Positions 33,102-40,850 of a DNA stretch of 55,978 bases are shown here, piece after piece (the stretch's first letter is position 1; each line of letters starts with the position of its first letter). The stretch is taken from assembly GCA_015485665.1 (NCBI GenBank), contig WFTC01000017.1, positions 1-55,978 of the forward strand, given 5' to 3'. This DNA is from Candidatus Altimarinota bacterium (lineage in GTDB: Bacteria; Patescibacteriota; Gracilibacteria; UBA1369; 2-02-FULL-48-14). The position numbers were made by a program, and so were the translations under genes. Under the pieces are notes generated by a model. That model saw nothing but the letters and a program-made list of their open reading frames with translations, searched no databases and was not told the DNA's origin.

Positions 33102-33653
33102 TTATTTCTTTTTAACTTGATCAAAGTCAAGTTCAACAGGTGTTTCACGTCCAAATATGGAAATCATCACCTTAACCTTGCCTTTTTCCTCATCAATATC
33201 TTTTACAATTCCTTCGTAAGTTGCAAAAGGTCCATCTAAAATCATAACAAGGTCTGATTCAACAAGAGTAATTTTAAATTTGGGTTGATTACTATCTTCA
33301 TCCAGATAACGCTCAATTACACCGAATTCTTCAGCTGAAACCGGAACCGGAATTGTGCCTGAACCTACAAAGCCGGTTACATTCGGAGTGTTTCTAACAA
33401 CATACCAAGATTCATCGTCAACTATCATATTTACAAGAACATAACCAGGGAAAAGACGCTTCTTTTCAGTTTTAGGCTTACCTTTCTTTACAACGATTTG
33501 AGTTTCTTTTGGAACAATCACATCAAAGATTTTATCTTGCATGTTCATAGATTCAATTCTTTGCATAAGAGCGCTGCGAACAGCATCTTCATAACCGCTG
33601 TAAGTATGAATCACATACCAATGCTTTCCGGTATTTTTTGCTTGTTTAGCCAT
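33102..33653 (-). CDS. nusG: Transcription elongation/antitermination factor NusG
   Basis: 183 residues. NGN domain KHWYVIHTYSGYED at the N-terminus, FPGYVLVNMIVDDESWYVVRNTPNVTGFVG in the middle and a C-terminal KOW domain (VMILDGPFATYEGIVKDIDEEKGKVKV). It links RNA polymerase to the ribosome or Rho. It starts 5 bp after secE, the usual partner. The usual next genes rplK and rplA are displaced by about 1.8 kb. Confidence 0.96.
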   Translation of the reverse strand: MAKQAKNTGKHWYVIHTYSGYEDAVRSALMQRIESMNMQDKIFDVIVPKETQIVVKKGKPKTEKKRLFPGYVLVNMIVDDESWYVVRNTPNVTGFVGSGTIPVPVSAEEFGVIERYLDEDSNQPKFKITLVESDLVMILDGPFATYEGIVKDIDEEKGKVKVMISIFGRETPVELDFDQVKKK

Positions 33654-33658
33654 GCGGT

Positions 33659-33874
33659 TTACAGGTTATCAAGTGCAAGTTTATAAAGCTGGGCAAAACT
33701 AAGATCCAGCAGACCTATAATGAGAACCACTATAATGGAAACAATTACACTTATGGATGTAAGTAAAATAGCCTGCTCTTTTGTTGGCCAAGTTATTTTG
33801 CCATATTCTTCTAAAGCCTCAATGAAGAATCTCTTTATAGGATTGCTTTTTTTAGTGCTTGTCTTTGATGTCAT
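33659..33874 (-). CDS. secE: Preprotein translocase subunit SecE
   Basis: 71 residues, single-helix form. The conserved amphipathic stretch FFIEALEEYGKITWPTKEQA is followed by the membrane helix (about 38-62). A Lys/Ser/Thr-rich N-terminus precedes it. Part of SecYEG. Its promoter and leader lie in the divergent region shared with the pilin-like cluster. Confidence 0.94.
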   Translation of the reverse strand: MTSKTSTKKSNPIKRFFIEALEEYGKITWPTKEQAILLTSISVIVSIIVVLIIGLLDLSFAQLYKLALDNL

Positions 33875-33890
33875 ACTTTGCGAGTTACTT

Positions 33891-33910
33891 TAAAAAACCC
33901 GTGGGTTTTT
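33891..33910 (-). terminator. Terminator-like hairpin in secE leader
   Basis: AAAAACC and GGTTTTT pair (7 bp, 4-base loop CACG on the minus strand), followed by T residues on the minus strand. It lies between the secE promoter and its start codon. It may attenuate secE-nusG or stop antisense transcription from either side. Confidence 0.5.
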
Positions 33911-33922
33911 CAATCTGCAGCA

Positions 33923-33952
33923 ATTCTACACTTGGAGCATTGTCAAATGCAA
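33923..33952 (-). promoter_or_regulatory. Promoter of secE-nusG
   Basis: Read on the minus strand: TTGCAT (33952-33947), 18-bp spacer, TAGAAT (33928-33923). It interleaves with the plus-strand promoter of the pilin-like cluster, so both cannot be occupied at once. Confidence 0.6.
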
Positions 33953-33960
33953 GCTAAAAT
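33932..33960 (+). promoter_or_regulatory. Promoter of pilin-PKD cluster
   Basis: TTGGAG (33932-33937), 17-bp spacer, TAAAAT (33955-33960). Start near 33967, leader about 23 nt before ATG 33990. Confidence 0.65.
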
Positions 33961-33989
33961 GTTAGCGAGTATTATTCTAAAAAGATTGC

Positions 33990-34919
33990 ATGCTCCACGC
34001 CAAATTAAAATTACATCTCCACAAAATTCCAAAAATTATTTTTTTTGCAGGATTGGCGGCCATGCTTTTTCTTATTTCAAATACCTATGCTGGCAGTTTT
34101 TTACCTTTACCGGACTCTTCAAATCTGAATGTTGTAAGCCCTGAAGGTAGCGATGCAGTAGAAAAGTTCGGTAATGCTCTAGGTCCCATTGCTAGGGTGG
34201 TTAGGATTCTTGCGGGAGCGTCTGCAGTTTTAATGATTGTTATTTCCGGATTCATTATGGTCATCAGAGGTGAAAATGAAGATGCAGTTTCCAAGGAGAA
34301 AGATGCTATTAAGTATGGCATTATAGGGCTAATGATGCTTAGCATCGCTGGTCCGATTGCTGAAGTTTTTGATTTCAGGCAAGGGAATTATCTTACAGAT
34401 TCAGAGTCTTTTGTTGAGCGAGCTTCACTTTTTGGCGAGACGACTCAGCTTATAATCACATTCATAAAATATTTTTTAGGCAGTTTGGCAGCGCTTTTCT
34501 TTGTTCGTTCAGGAGCAGCTATGATTGCAGGCAGCCATAATGAGGAGAGTATTTCAAAAGAGAAGAGGACGATGATGGTATCTGTTATGGGCTTATTTTT
34601 GGTTATTGTTTCCGATTTGGTGGTGAGAAGAGTTTTCTTTGTTGCAAAGTACAGTGAAGATGCAAATGCAACCATTGTCAGCATTGATAAAAATGAATTT
34701 ATAAGTCAAGTTGTTGGTTTTACAAATTTGATTGTTACTTTTGTGGGTCCTATAATGATGCTTGCTCTAGTTGCAGGTGGGGCATTGTATGTTACGTCGG
34801 GCGGTGATGAAGAGAAAAACAACCTGGCTAAAAAAATTCTCTTTAACTCAATCATAGGAGTTATTGTTATTTATGGGGCTTTTGCCATTGTTTCCACATT
34901 CGTAAGCGGAAGATTTTAA
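33990..34919 (+). CDS. Membrane protein of three tandem VirB2/TrbC-like pilin modules (A)
   Basis: 309 residues. Signal sequence (about 13-34), then three units of two helices each around a short charged loop: 68-125 (VIRGENEDAVSKEKDAIKYG), 150-215 (AGSHNEESISKEKRTMM) and 238-306 (TSGGDEEKNNLAKKIL, then IIGVIVIYGAFAIV). Each unit matches the two-helix pilin of type IV secretion systems as found in CPR bacteria, normally a separate protein of about 110 residues. The third unit is closest to the single-module form. First gene of the cluster; its stop touches the start of the next gene. Function inferred: envelope platform or pilus-like assembly. Confidence 0.75.
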   Translation: MLHAKLKLHLHKIPKIIFFAGLAAMLFLISNTYAGSFLPLPDSSNLNVVSPEGSDAVEKFGNALGPIARVVRILAGASAVLMIVISGFIMVIRGENEDAVSKEKDAIKYGIIGLMMLSIAGPIAEVFDFRQGNYLTDSESFVERASLFGETTQLIITFIKYFLGSLAALFFVRSGAAMIAGSHNEESISKEKRTMMVSVMGLFLVIVSDLVVRRVFFVAKYSEDANATIVSIDKNEFISQVVGFTNLIVTFVGPIMMLALVAGGALYVTSGGDEEKNNLAKKILFNSIIGVIVIYGAFAIVSTFVSGRF

Positions 34920-35894
34920 ATGAAAAAAATACTTACATTCACAGTTGTCATCCTCACTTTGTTGTTTTTAGGTACTGCTCAAGCATCTGAAAACATTTCA
35001 ATCAATATTACAAGTGGAGGAGGTGGAGATTCTTATACTGACTTTTTGGAAGATTTTGCAAACGGAGTAAAAGATCAGAGCATAAGCGGAGGCAGTAATG
35101 GAATTGAGCTTAGCACTTTTCAAGATGGAGTCAGCTCGGACGGAGTGAGTGGAATATTGGGGGCTATTTCAACTTTTCTTGATTTTTTTAAATTGATTAT
35201 TTCTCCAATTGCAGTCCTTTTTATAGTGATTATGGGTGTGCGTATGGTCGTTTCCGGAAGTAAAAATGAAGAGATCTTAACAAAATCCAAGACTTACATG
35301 ACATATGCTTTGATGGGCTTAATTGTAATATTTATGTCTGACAGTATTGTCGCAGTTTTCTTTGGATCGGAAGGGGAGATTTTTAGAGGAGGTAATGAAG
35401 GTGCAATTGAGTTTGGAAGGCGTTCCGCGAGCTTATTTCAAGGTATTTATAGTTTGATTCAAGTTGTTATTACCGCTATTGCGGTATTTATGTTGGTTAC
35501 AGCGGGATTCAGGTATGTAGCAGGCTCTTTTAGTGATGATCAAGTTGGAAAAGCTAAGCAGCAAATCACATGGTCTATTGTTGGACTTTTTGTTGTTGGA
35601 ATTTCAGAATTTTTAGCTAAACGTGTTTTCTTCTTAAATCAAGGTACAACACTGGGGGTTGACAATGCAAAATTACTTTTTGCTCAAGTAACAAATTTTA
35701 TTGCAGGTACGCTTGGGACTTTGTCATTTGTATTTTTACTCTATGCCGGCTATCTTTACATATCCGGATCTGCAAATGAAGATAATGTGGCAAAAGCAAA
35801 AAAAATATTGATGGGTGCTTTTATTGGTTTACTACTTGCAGGAGCTGCCTTTGCAATTACAAATACTATTGTAGAGCTTGATGCTTCGCGCTAG
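34920..35894 (+). CDS. Membrane protein of three tandem VirB2/TrbC-like pilin modules (B)
   Basis: 324 residues, a diverged paralogue of the preceding gene. Signal peptide ending near QASE, a Gly/Ser-rich stretch (ITSGGGGDSYTD), then units at about 77-150 (VVSGSKNEEILTKSKTYM), 171-243 (VAGSFSDDQVGKAKQQIT) and 250-322 (ISGSANEDNVAKAKKILMGAFIG). The repeated form is hydrophobic helix, (S)G-x-x-(N/D)E, K-x-K, hydrophobic helix. Starts directly at the previous stop, so the two proteins are probably made in equal amounts and may form a hetero-assembly. No ATPase of a secretion system is encoded nearby. Confidence 0.75.
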   Translation: MKKILTFTVVILTLLFLGTAQASENISINITSGGGGDSYTDFLEDFANGVKDQSISGGSNGIELSTFQDGVSSDGVSGILGAISTFLDFFKLIISPIAVLFIVIMGVRMVVSGSKNEEILTKSKTYMTYALMGLIVIFMSDSIVAVFFGSEGEIFRGGNEGAIEFGRRSASLFQGIYSLIQVVITAIAVFMLVTAGFRYVAGSFSDDQVGKAKQQITWSIVGLFVVGISEFLAKRVFFLNQGTTLGVDNAKLLFAQVTNFIAGTLGTLSFVFLLYAGYLYISGSANEDNVAKAKKILMGAFIGLLLAGAAFAITNTIVELDASR

Positions 35895-35927
35895 TAAACC
35901 TATAATGACTAAGAATTGATTCACGCC

Positions 35928-38900
35928 ATGATCAAAATTCACGCCAAACTGACAATTCATATAGCTCTAATTGCACTATTTTTCTTTCAGGTTCCTTTTG
36001 CTGGGGCTTTCAATTTTGATTCGGGTACAGATTATTCTTCCAGTTCGCAGAGTTTGGATTCTTGCGCCGGTCTTTCTGATAGCGGAAGCAGCTTGAGCAC
36101 TTCCTTGGGTTGTGATTCCGATGATATTATTGATTTCACTACCTATTCCGGAGATTTTGAAGGTCCAAACGCCGATGGCTATGATGAAGCGTTAACAAGA
36201 AATACCAATGCAAGAGATTTCATACAGACTGTAGTAAATTACGCACTTTCTTTTTTGGGTTTGTTTGCTGTGATAATGGTGATTTATGGAGGAGTGCTTT
36301 ATGTGCTTAGTAGAGGTGATGAAGATATGGCGAGTAAAGGTAAAAAGACTATTTCTTATTCAGCAATTGGAATTTTAATTGTTTTAGGTTCTTTTGCAAT
36401 TGTAAACACACTGATTCAGGCAGGTGGTGGAGATGGTGCCGGCGGAGGCATTGATGGTTCGGGTGGAGCAGGTACGGCAATTGCTGAAGCAGGTGCTAAT
36501 TTTGATGTGGAAGATGTACTTGGTGAATTGGAGTCAATCACAAATGAATTCGTATCGGCTTATGATACTTTTGTAGAAATAAAAACGGAAACACTGGCAA
36601 TGAACTCTTTGGAGTTGCCTTATATATTGAGTCTTTCCGTAAATGATACGGGTGTCAGTAGTTGGGGAGACGCATTGGCAAGTGGACTTTCAGGAGGATC
36701 TTGGGACCCTGAAGATTATGAAGATATTTATGACATAAGCGGATTGAACGAATTTATAGCTTATATGACAGATGGAGCTAGGAATGTACAAGTTGCTTCA
36801 GACTCTAGAAGCAATGCATATTTTGCAGCAAGTGAAGTTATAAATTATTTGACTACTGACAGTACATTGTTGGACTATACAAAAAATGACAGCAATTTGC
36901 TCAATTTTTGGCCATTGGAGCTTTTGTCTACTTTGTCCGGACGCCTATTTCCTTCGGCAAAGGCTGAGAGTGATTATGTGGATTATTTTACAAATCAATA
37001 TTCACCGGGAAGCTGTTCAAGTTTGACGGGTGAATATACCGGAACGGTTGAAGACAGAACATCGGTTTTCACTTTTATAGGTTCTACGGAATATGAAACG
37101 AGCACTGAAGTTCTTTATGATTATGTTTGTACATTGATTGACTACATTGATGCAGCGGCTCTGGATGACTATCAAAGTACAATAAGTGATCTTGAAGAAA
37201 GATTGGATCAAAATGTTATCGCTCTTTTTGAGGATTCAGGTTTAAATGGCATAAATCAGTCTTTATCTGATCTCAAATCAACTTTAAACGGAGCAAAGAA
37301 GACTCTCAACGTGGACACCTTGCAACAGTTTGTATCTGATGTTGAAGAGGCTTATCTTGCAATTGAGAATGTCCAGTTTGTTGCTGTAAGTTTGGATGTT
37401 TCCAAAACACAAGGCAATGCACCTTTGCTGGTTACTTTTGATGTTGTTGGTACGGAAGATCCAACAGGCAAAACTGTAAATGCCGACAATATAGAGTGGG
37501 ATTTGGATGGAGATGGGGTTTACAACTCACCACTTGACAGATCTTTAAATGGAGGAGAGGCTGCTACCGGTTACTCGGTAAAAGCTCTTTATACTGAAGA
37601 AAAATCTTACAGAGTCAGAGTTCGTGTAAAAAGTTCAAGTGATGAAGTTGCTTCAGGTGTAGCAACTCTTACTGTTAATGTTGAAGCTCCCAGATCAAAG
37701 ATTTCTCTTGTTGCGAGAACGAATGGTTATGATACGGTTTTGGCTGACTTTAGTTCTGATAATAAGTTTGAGTACATAGATAAAGATTCTTACCGTGTTA
37801 CCACTGCTGAAGCTCAAGCAGGAATACAATTTGATATTTCTGCTTCAACTGATGGGAACGGTGGTGAACTTGAATATGTGCAGTGGGATTTTGGAGACTC
37901 GGATTTTGCTGAAGGACCTTGGAGTGGAGAATTACTCAGACCTATTCGTTATTATTCAGAAGGTACATATGAATTATCTCTTACCGTTACGGACAGTTCA
38001 GGCATTGAAGATAGAAAATATTTTACACTTTATGTCGGTTCTCCTGCAGCAAGAATAAATTATTCTCCGGAGTCAGGTGCAGTTGGTACCGAATTTAAAT
38101 TTGATGGAAGCGGATCTTCTACCGATGTTGGTAATATTGTGAGTTATTCTTGGTCAATTTCCAGGGATGAAGGTCCAATTCTTTTAGATGACAGTTCTTC
38201 CTCGGTAATTGAGCACACTTTTGATGCACCGGGAGTTTATGATGTACAACTTCAAGTTGTTGATGGTGCTTATAATACGGATACGGCATCAATATCACTT
38301 CTGGTTGAATCTCAGCCTCCTGTGGCTGATTTTGAGTGTAAAATAATGGACGAAAATAAGCCGAGCACTCTTACTTGTGATGCGAACGACAGTTATGATC
38401 CGGATGGAGATGACTTGATTTATGAGTGGGATTTTGATAGCGATAACTATGAGATAATTGAAGGTGATGAAACTTCAAATAAAGTAAAGCTGCGTTACAA
38501 CTCTACTGGAAGCTATAACATAGCTTTGACCGTTAAAGATGATTATGAACAAGACCTGCAACAAAGTGATATTACAGAGAGAACTTATACGGTTGATTCA
38601 GTTTTGGAGCTTAGCTTTGATTTGAAAGGCGATGCTGCAATCAATCTTGATTCTCAAGGTGAAGTGGAGCTTGAGTTTCAAGGAGAAACAACCGGAACTT
38701 CACTTGAATTAGATTGCGGGAATAATACGTCGGATTATAGTGGAAGTTTGTCACGAGGCACTGCCACATTGAATTGTAAGTATTCGGAGGCGGGAGTATA
38801 TATTGCTAAAATGACTGCTTATGATGATGAGAATAATTTTATTTCAGACAGTAAAAGGGTTTACATTGGAAGCGGAGATTCGCCCATAGCGGTAATTCAA

Positions 38901-40847
38901 GTTGATGGAAACGGTGAAGATATATCTTTTGATGGCAATAAAGTATATGGAAATGTGAAGACGAAATTTACATTTGACGCTTCAGATTCTGTAAATATTG
39001 ACGGATCGGATGCTAATCTGACTTACAGTTGGAATTTTGGTAACGGTAAAACTTCAGCAAGCAAAAATGTAACAACCGTTTTTGATGAAGTTGCAGACTA
39101 TGAGGTGGTTCTAAGAGTAAGAGATAAAAATGATACTTCAATTTATTCGGAAACTTCAGTTTTGGTTTCCATTCAGCCTCTTGAGCCGAAACTTACAGGA
39201 ATAAGTATAGTTCCGCAGGCAGATTCTTTAGAAACACCTTTGAAAGTTAAAGTTAAGGTTGATGCGAAAGATGAGGATGGTGAAATTGAATATATTAAAG
39301 CGTGGTATTATGATCTCAATGATACTGCTGAAGCTTTGGGGGCTGTTATAGCCCAAGCGGATGAATTTTCCATGACAATAAATACAAAAGGAGAAGAAGG
39401 CGAAGAAGTGGATTATGGATTTGCAGTTGAAGTAACTGATTCGGATAATTTAACTGTTAGAAGTGAGGATGTTTTATCTCCTGATGAAGTTCCAAAGTTG
39501 ACAGTAATAAATGGACCGAACGATTCACCTGAAGCTAATTTTTCAGTTGATTTTACATCTGTATATATTGGTGATGAAGTTACTTTTATAAATGAATCTT
39601 TTGATCCGGATGGTGAGATTCTTTATTCGTGGTGGGATATTGGGGCTGACGGTACTTATAATGATGAAGCGCTTGAAGGGGCTGAGTCATTGAGCTATAC
39701 ATTTACACAAGTTTATCCGGATGGCATTGATGTCCGTTTGAAAGTAGAGGACGATGCCGGTGCTACAGATACATCGGATACAATTAGAATTTATGTAGAT
39801 ACTCTTGCAGATCCTCCAGATGCTAGGTTCTTAACGGATATTTACGGAACAACTGTTCAATTTATAAACAATTCTTATGTGGACACGGAAAATGGTGCGA
39901 GTTTACAGGGGATATATTGGGATTTTGATCTGTCAAAAGATACGGATGGAAATGGAGTACCAAATGATGATTTTGATTCTTTTGAAGAAAATCCAAAGTG
40001 GACATATGAAGAGCTTGGAAGTTATCAAGTCATGATGACAGTTGTTGATTCCGCAGGTCAAACAGATACGGTTACAAAAGATATTGAGGTTTTGGATACG
40101 GATGATCCCACAGCATCATTCACTTATACATTGGATGAAAAAAAAGTTCAGTTTAAGAATGAATCTCAAGTTGATGAAGAAAAAGGTGTTGAGGTGCGAT
40201 CATATATTTGGGATTTTGATCTTAATTATGATGCAGATGGAGATGGAAATAGTGAAAATGATGTGGACAGCAATAAAAAAAGTCCGACAGTTGAATATGA
40301 TGATTATGGTGATTATGAGGTATCTTTGACAATTGTTGACAGTTATGGGAAAAGCGATGTCTACAAAGATACTGTTGAAGTGAAAAATCCTGTGCAACCT
40401 GTAAAAGCTGTTTTGACAGGCACACCTCAAATAAATTCAAACAATCAGATTATTTTGACAGGTACTGAGGCTGACATCACGTTCTTTTTCAGTGCTGAAG
40501 GAGGTAGTGGCAAATTTACTTATACTTTTGATAAAAATATTTTTTACGATACGGATAAGGATGGTTTAAGGGATAATGACATTGATTATCAGATTGAGGA
40601 TTCCGGATCTTGGACGACAAGATTTTATGAATCTTATGGCACTATTGTGGTTGAAATGACAGTTATAGATGAAGAAACCGGTGAAAGTGACAGTGCCACA
40701 GTTCAGGTGATCTTTGAAGGTAGCCTTGGAGCTGCTAATCTTATAAATGCAACGCCTCGTGATATGGCACTTCTCATATTAAGCGCACTTATTGCCGCTA
40801 TCGGCGGTGTATCATTACTTGCTTTTAAACCTTCATTTAAAAAATAA
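35928..40847 (+). CDS. Giant surface protein: VirB2-like module plus eight or more PKD-type repeats
   Basis: 1639 residues from ATG 35928 (an earlier TTG at 35916 is unlikely). Signal peptide (about 5-28). One pilin-like unit (about 100-165: VLYVLSRGDEDMASKGKKTISYSAIGI), a Gly-rich hinge, and a helical region to about 480. PKD-like repeats follow, with core motifs near 525, 652, 741, 831, 1032, 1234, 1329 and 1426 and a further beta unit near 1531. Several carry acidic loops (DLDGDGVYN, DTDGNGVPNDD, DADGDGNSEND, DTDKDGLRDND) resembling Ca2+-binding loops. A C-terminal helix (about 1610-1630) with a basic end anchors it. It is likely an extracellular stalk or adhesin built on the two preceding proteins. 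Confidence 0.8.
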   Translation: MIKIHAKLTIHIALIALFFFQVPFAGAFNFDSGTDYSSSSQSLDSCAGLSDSGSSLSTSLGCDSDDIIDFTTYSGDFEGPNADGYDEALTRNTNARDFIQTVVNYALSFLGLFAVIMVIYGGVLYVLSRGDEDMASKGKKTISYSAIGILIVLGSFAIVNTLIQAGGGDGAGGGIDGSGGAGTAIAEAGANFDVEDVLGELESITNEFVSAYDTFVEIKTETLAMNSLELPYILSLSVNDTGVSSWGDALASGLSGGSWDPEDYEDIYDISGLNEFIAYMTDGARNVQVASDSRSNAYFAASEVINYLTTDSTLLDYTKNDSNLLNFWPLELLSTLSGRLFPSAKAESDYVDYFTNQYSPGSCSSLTGEYTGTVEDRTSVFTFIGSTEYETSTEVLYDYVCTLIDYIDAAALDDYQSTISDLEERLDQNVIALFEDSGLNGINQSLSDLKSTLNGAKKTLNVDTLQQFVSDVEEAYLAIENVQFVAVSLDVSKTQGNAPLLVTFDVVGTEDPTGKTVNADNIEWDLDGDGVYNSPLDRSLNGGEAATGYSVKALYTEEKSYRVRVRVKSSSDEVASGVATLTVNVEAPRSKISLVARTNGYDTVLADFSSDNKFEYIDKDSYRVTTAEAQAGIQFDISASTDGNGGELEYVQWDFGDSDFAEGPWSGELLRPIRYYSEGTYELSLTVTDSSGIEDRKYFTLYVGSPAARINYSPESGAVGTEFKFDGSGSSTDVGNIVSYSWSISRDEGPILLDDSSSSVIEHTFDAPGVYDVQLQVVDGAYNTDTASISLLVESQPPVADFECKIMDENKPSTLTCDANDSYDPDGDDLIYEWDFDSDNYEIIEGDETSNKVKLRYNSTGSYNIALTVKDDYEQDLQQSDITERTYTVDSVLELSFDLKGDAAINLDSQGEVELEFQGETTGTSLELDCGNNTSDYSGSLSRGTATLNCKYSEAGVYIAKMTAYDDENNFISDSKRVYIGSGDSPIAVIQVDGNGEDISFDGNKVYGNVKTKFTFDASDSVNIDGSDANLTYSWNFGNGKTSASKNVTTVFDEVADYEVVLRVRDKNDTSIYSETSVLVSIQPLEPKLTGISIVPQADSLETPLKVKVKVDAKDEDGEIEYIKAWYYDLNDTAEALGAVIAQADEFSMTINTKGEEGEEVDYGFAVEVTDSDNLTVRSEDVLSPDEVPKLTVINGPNDSPEANFSVDFTSVYIGDEVTFINESFDPDGEILYSWWDIGADGTYNDEALEGAESLSYTFTQVYPDGIDVRLKVEDDAGATDTSDTIRIYVDTLADPPDARFLTDIYGTTVQFINNSYVDTENGASLQGIYWDFDLSKDTDGNGVPNDDFDSFEENPKWTYEELGSYQVMMTVVDSAGQTDTVTKDIEVLDTDDPTASFTYTLDEKKVQFKNESQVDEEKGVEVRSYIWDFDLNYDADGDGNSENDVDSNKKSPTVEYDDYGDYEVSLTIVDSYGKSDVYKDTVEVKNPVQPVKAVLTGTPQINSNNQIILTGTEADITFFFSAEGGSGKFTYTFDKNIFYDTDKDGLRDNDIDYQIEDSGSWTTRFYESYGTIVVEMTVIDEETGESDSATVQVIFEGSLGAANLINATPRDMALLILSALIAAIGGVSLLAFKPSFKK

Positions 40848-40850
40848 ATT

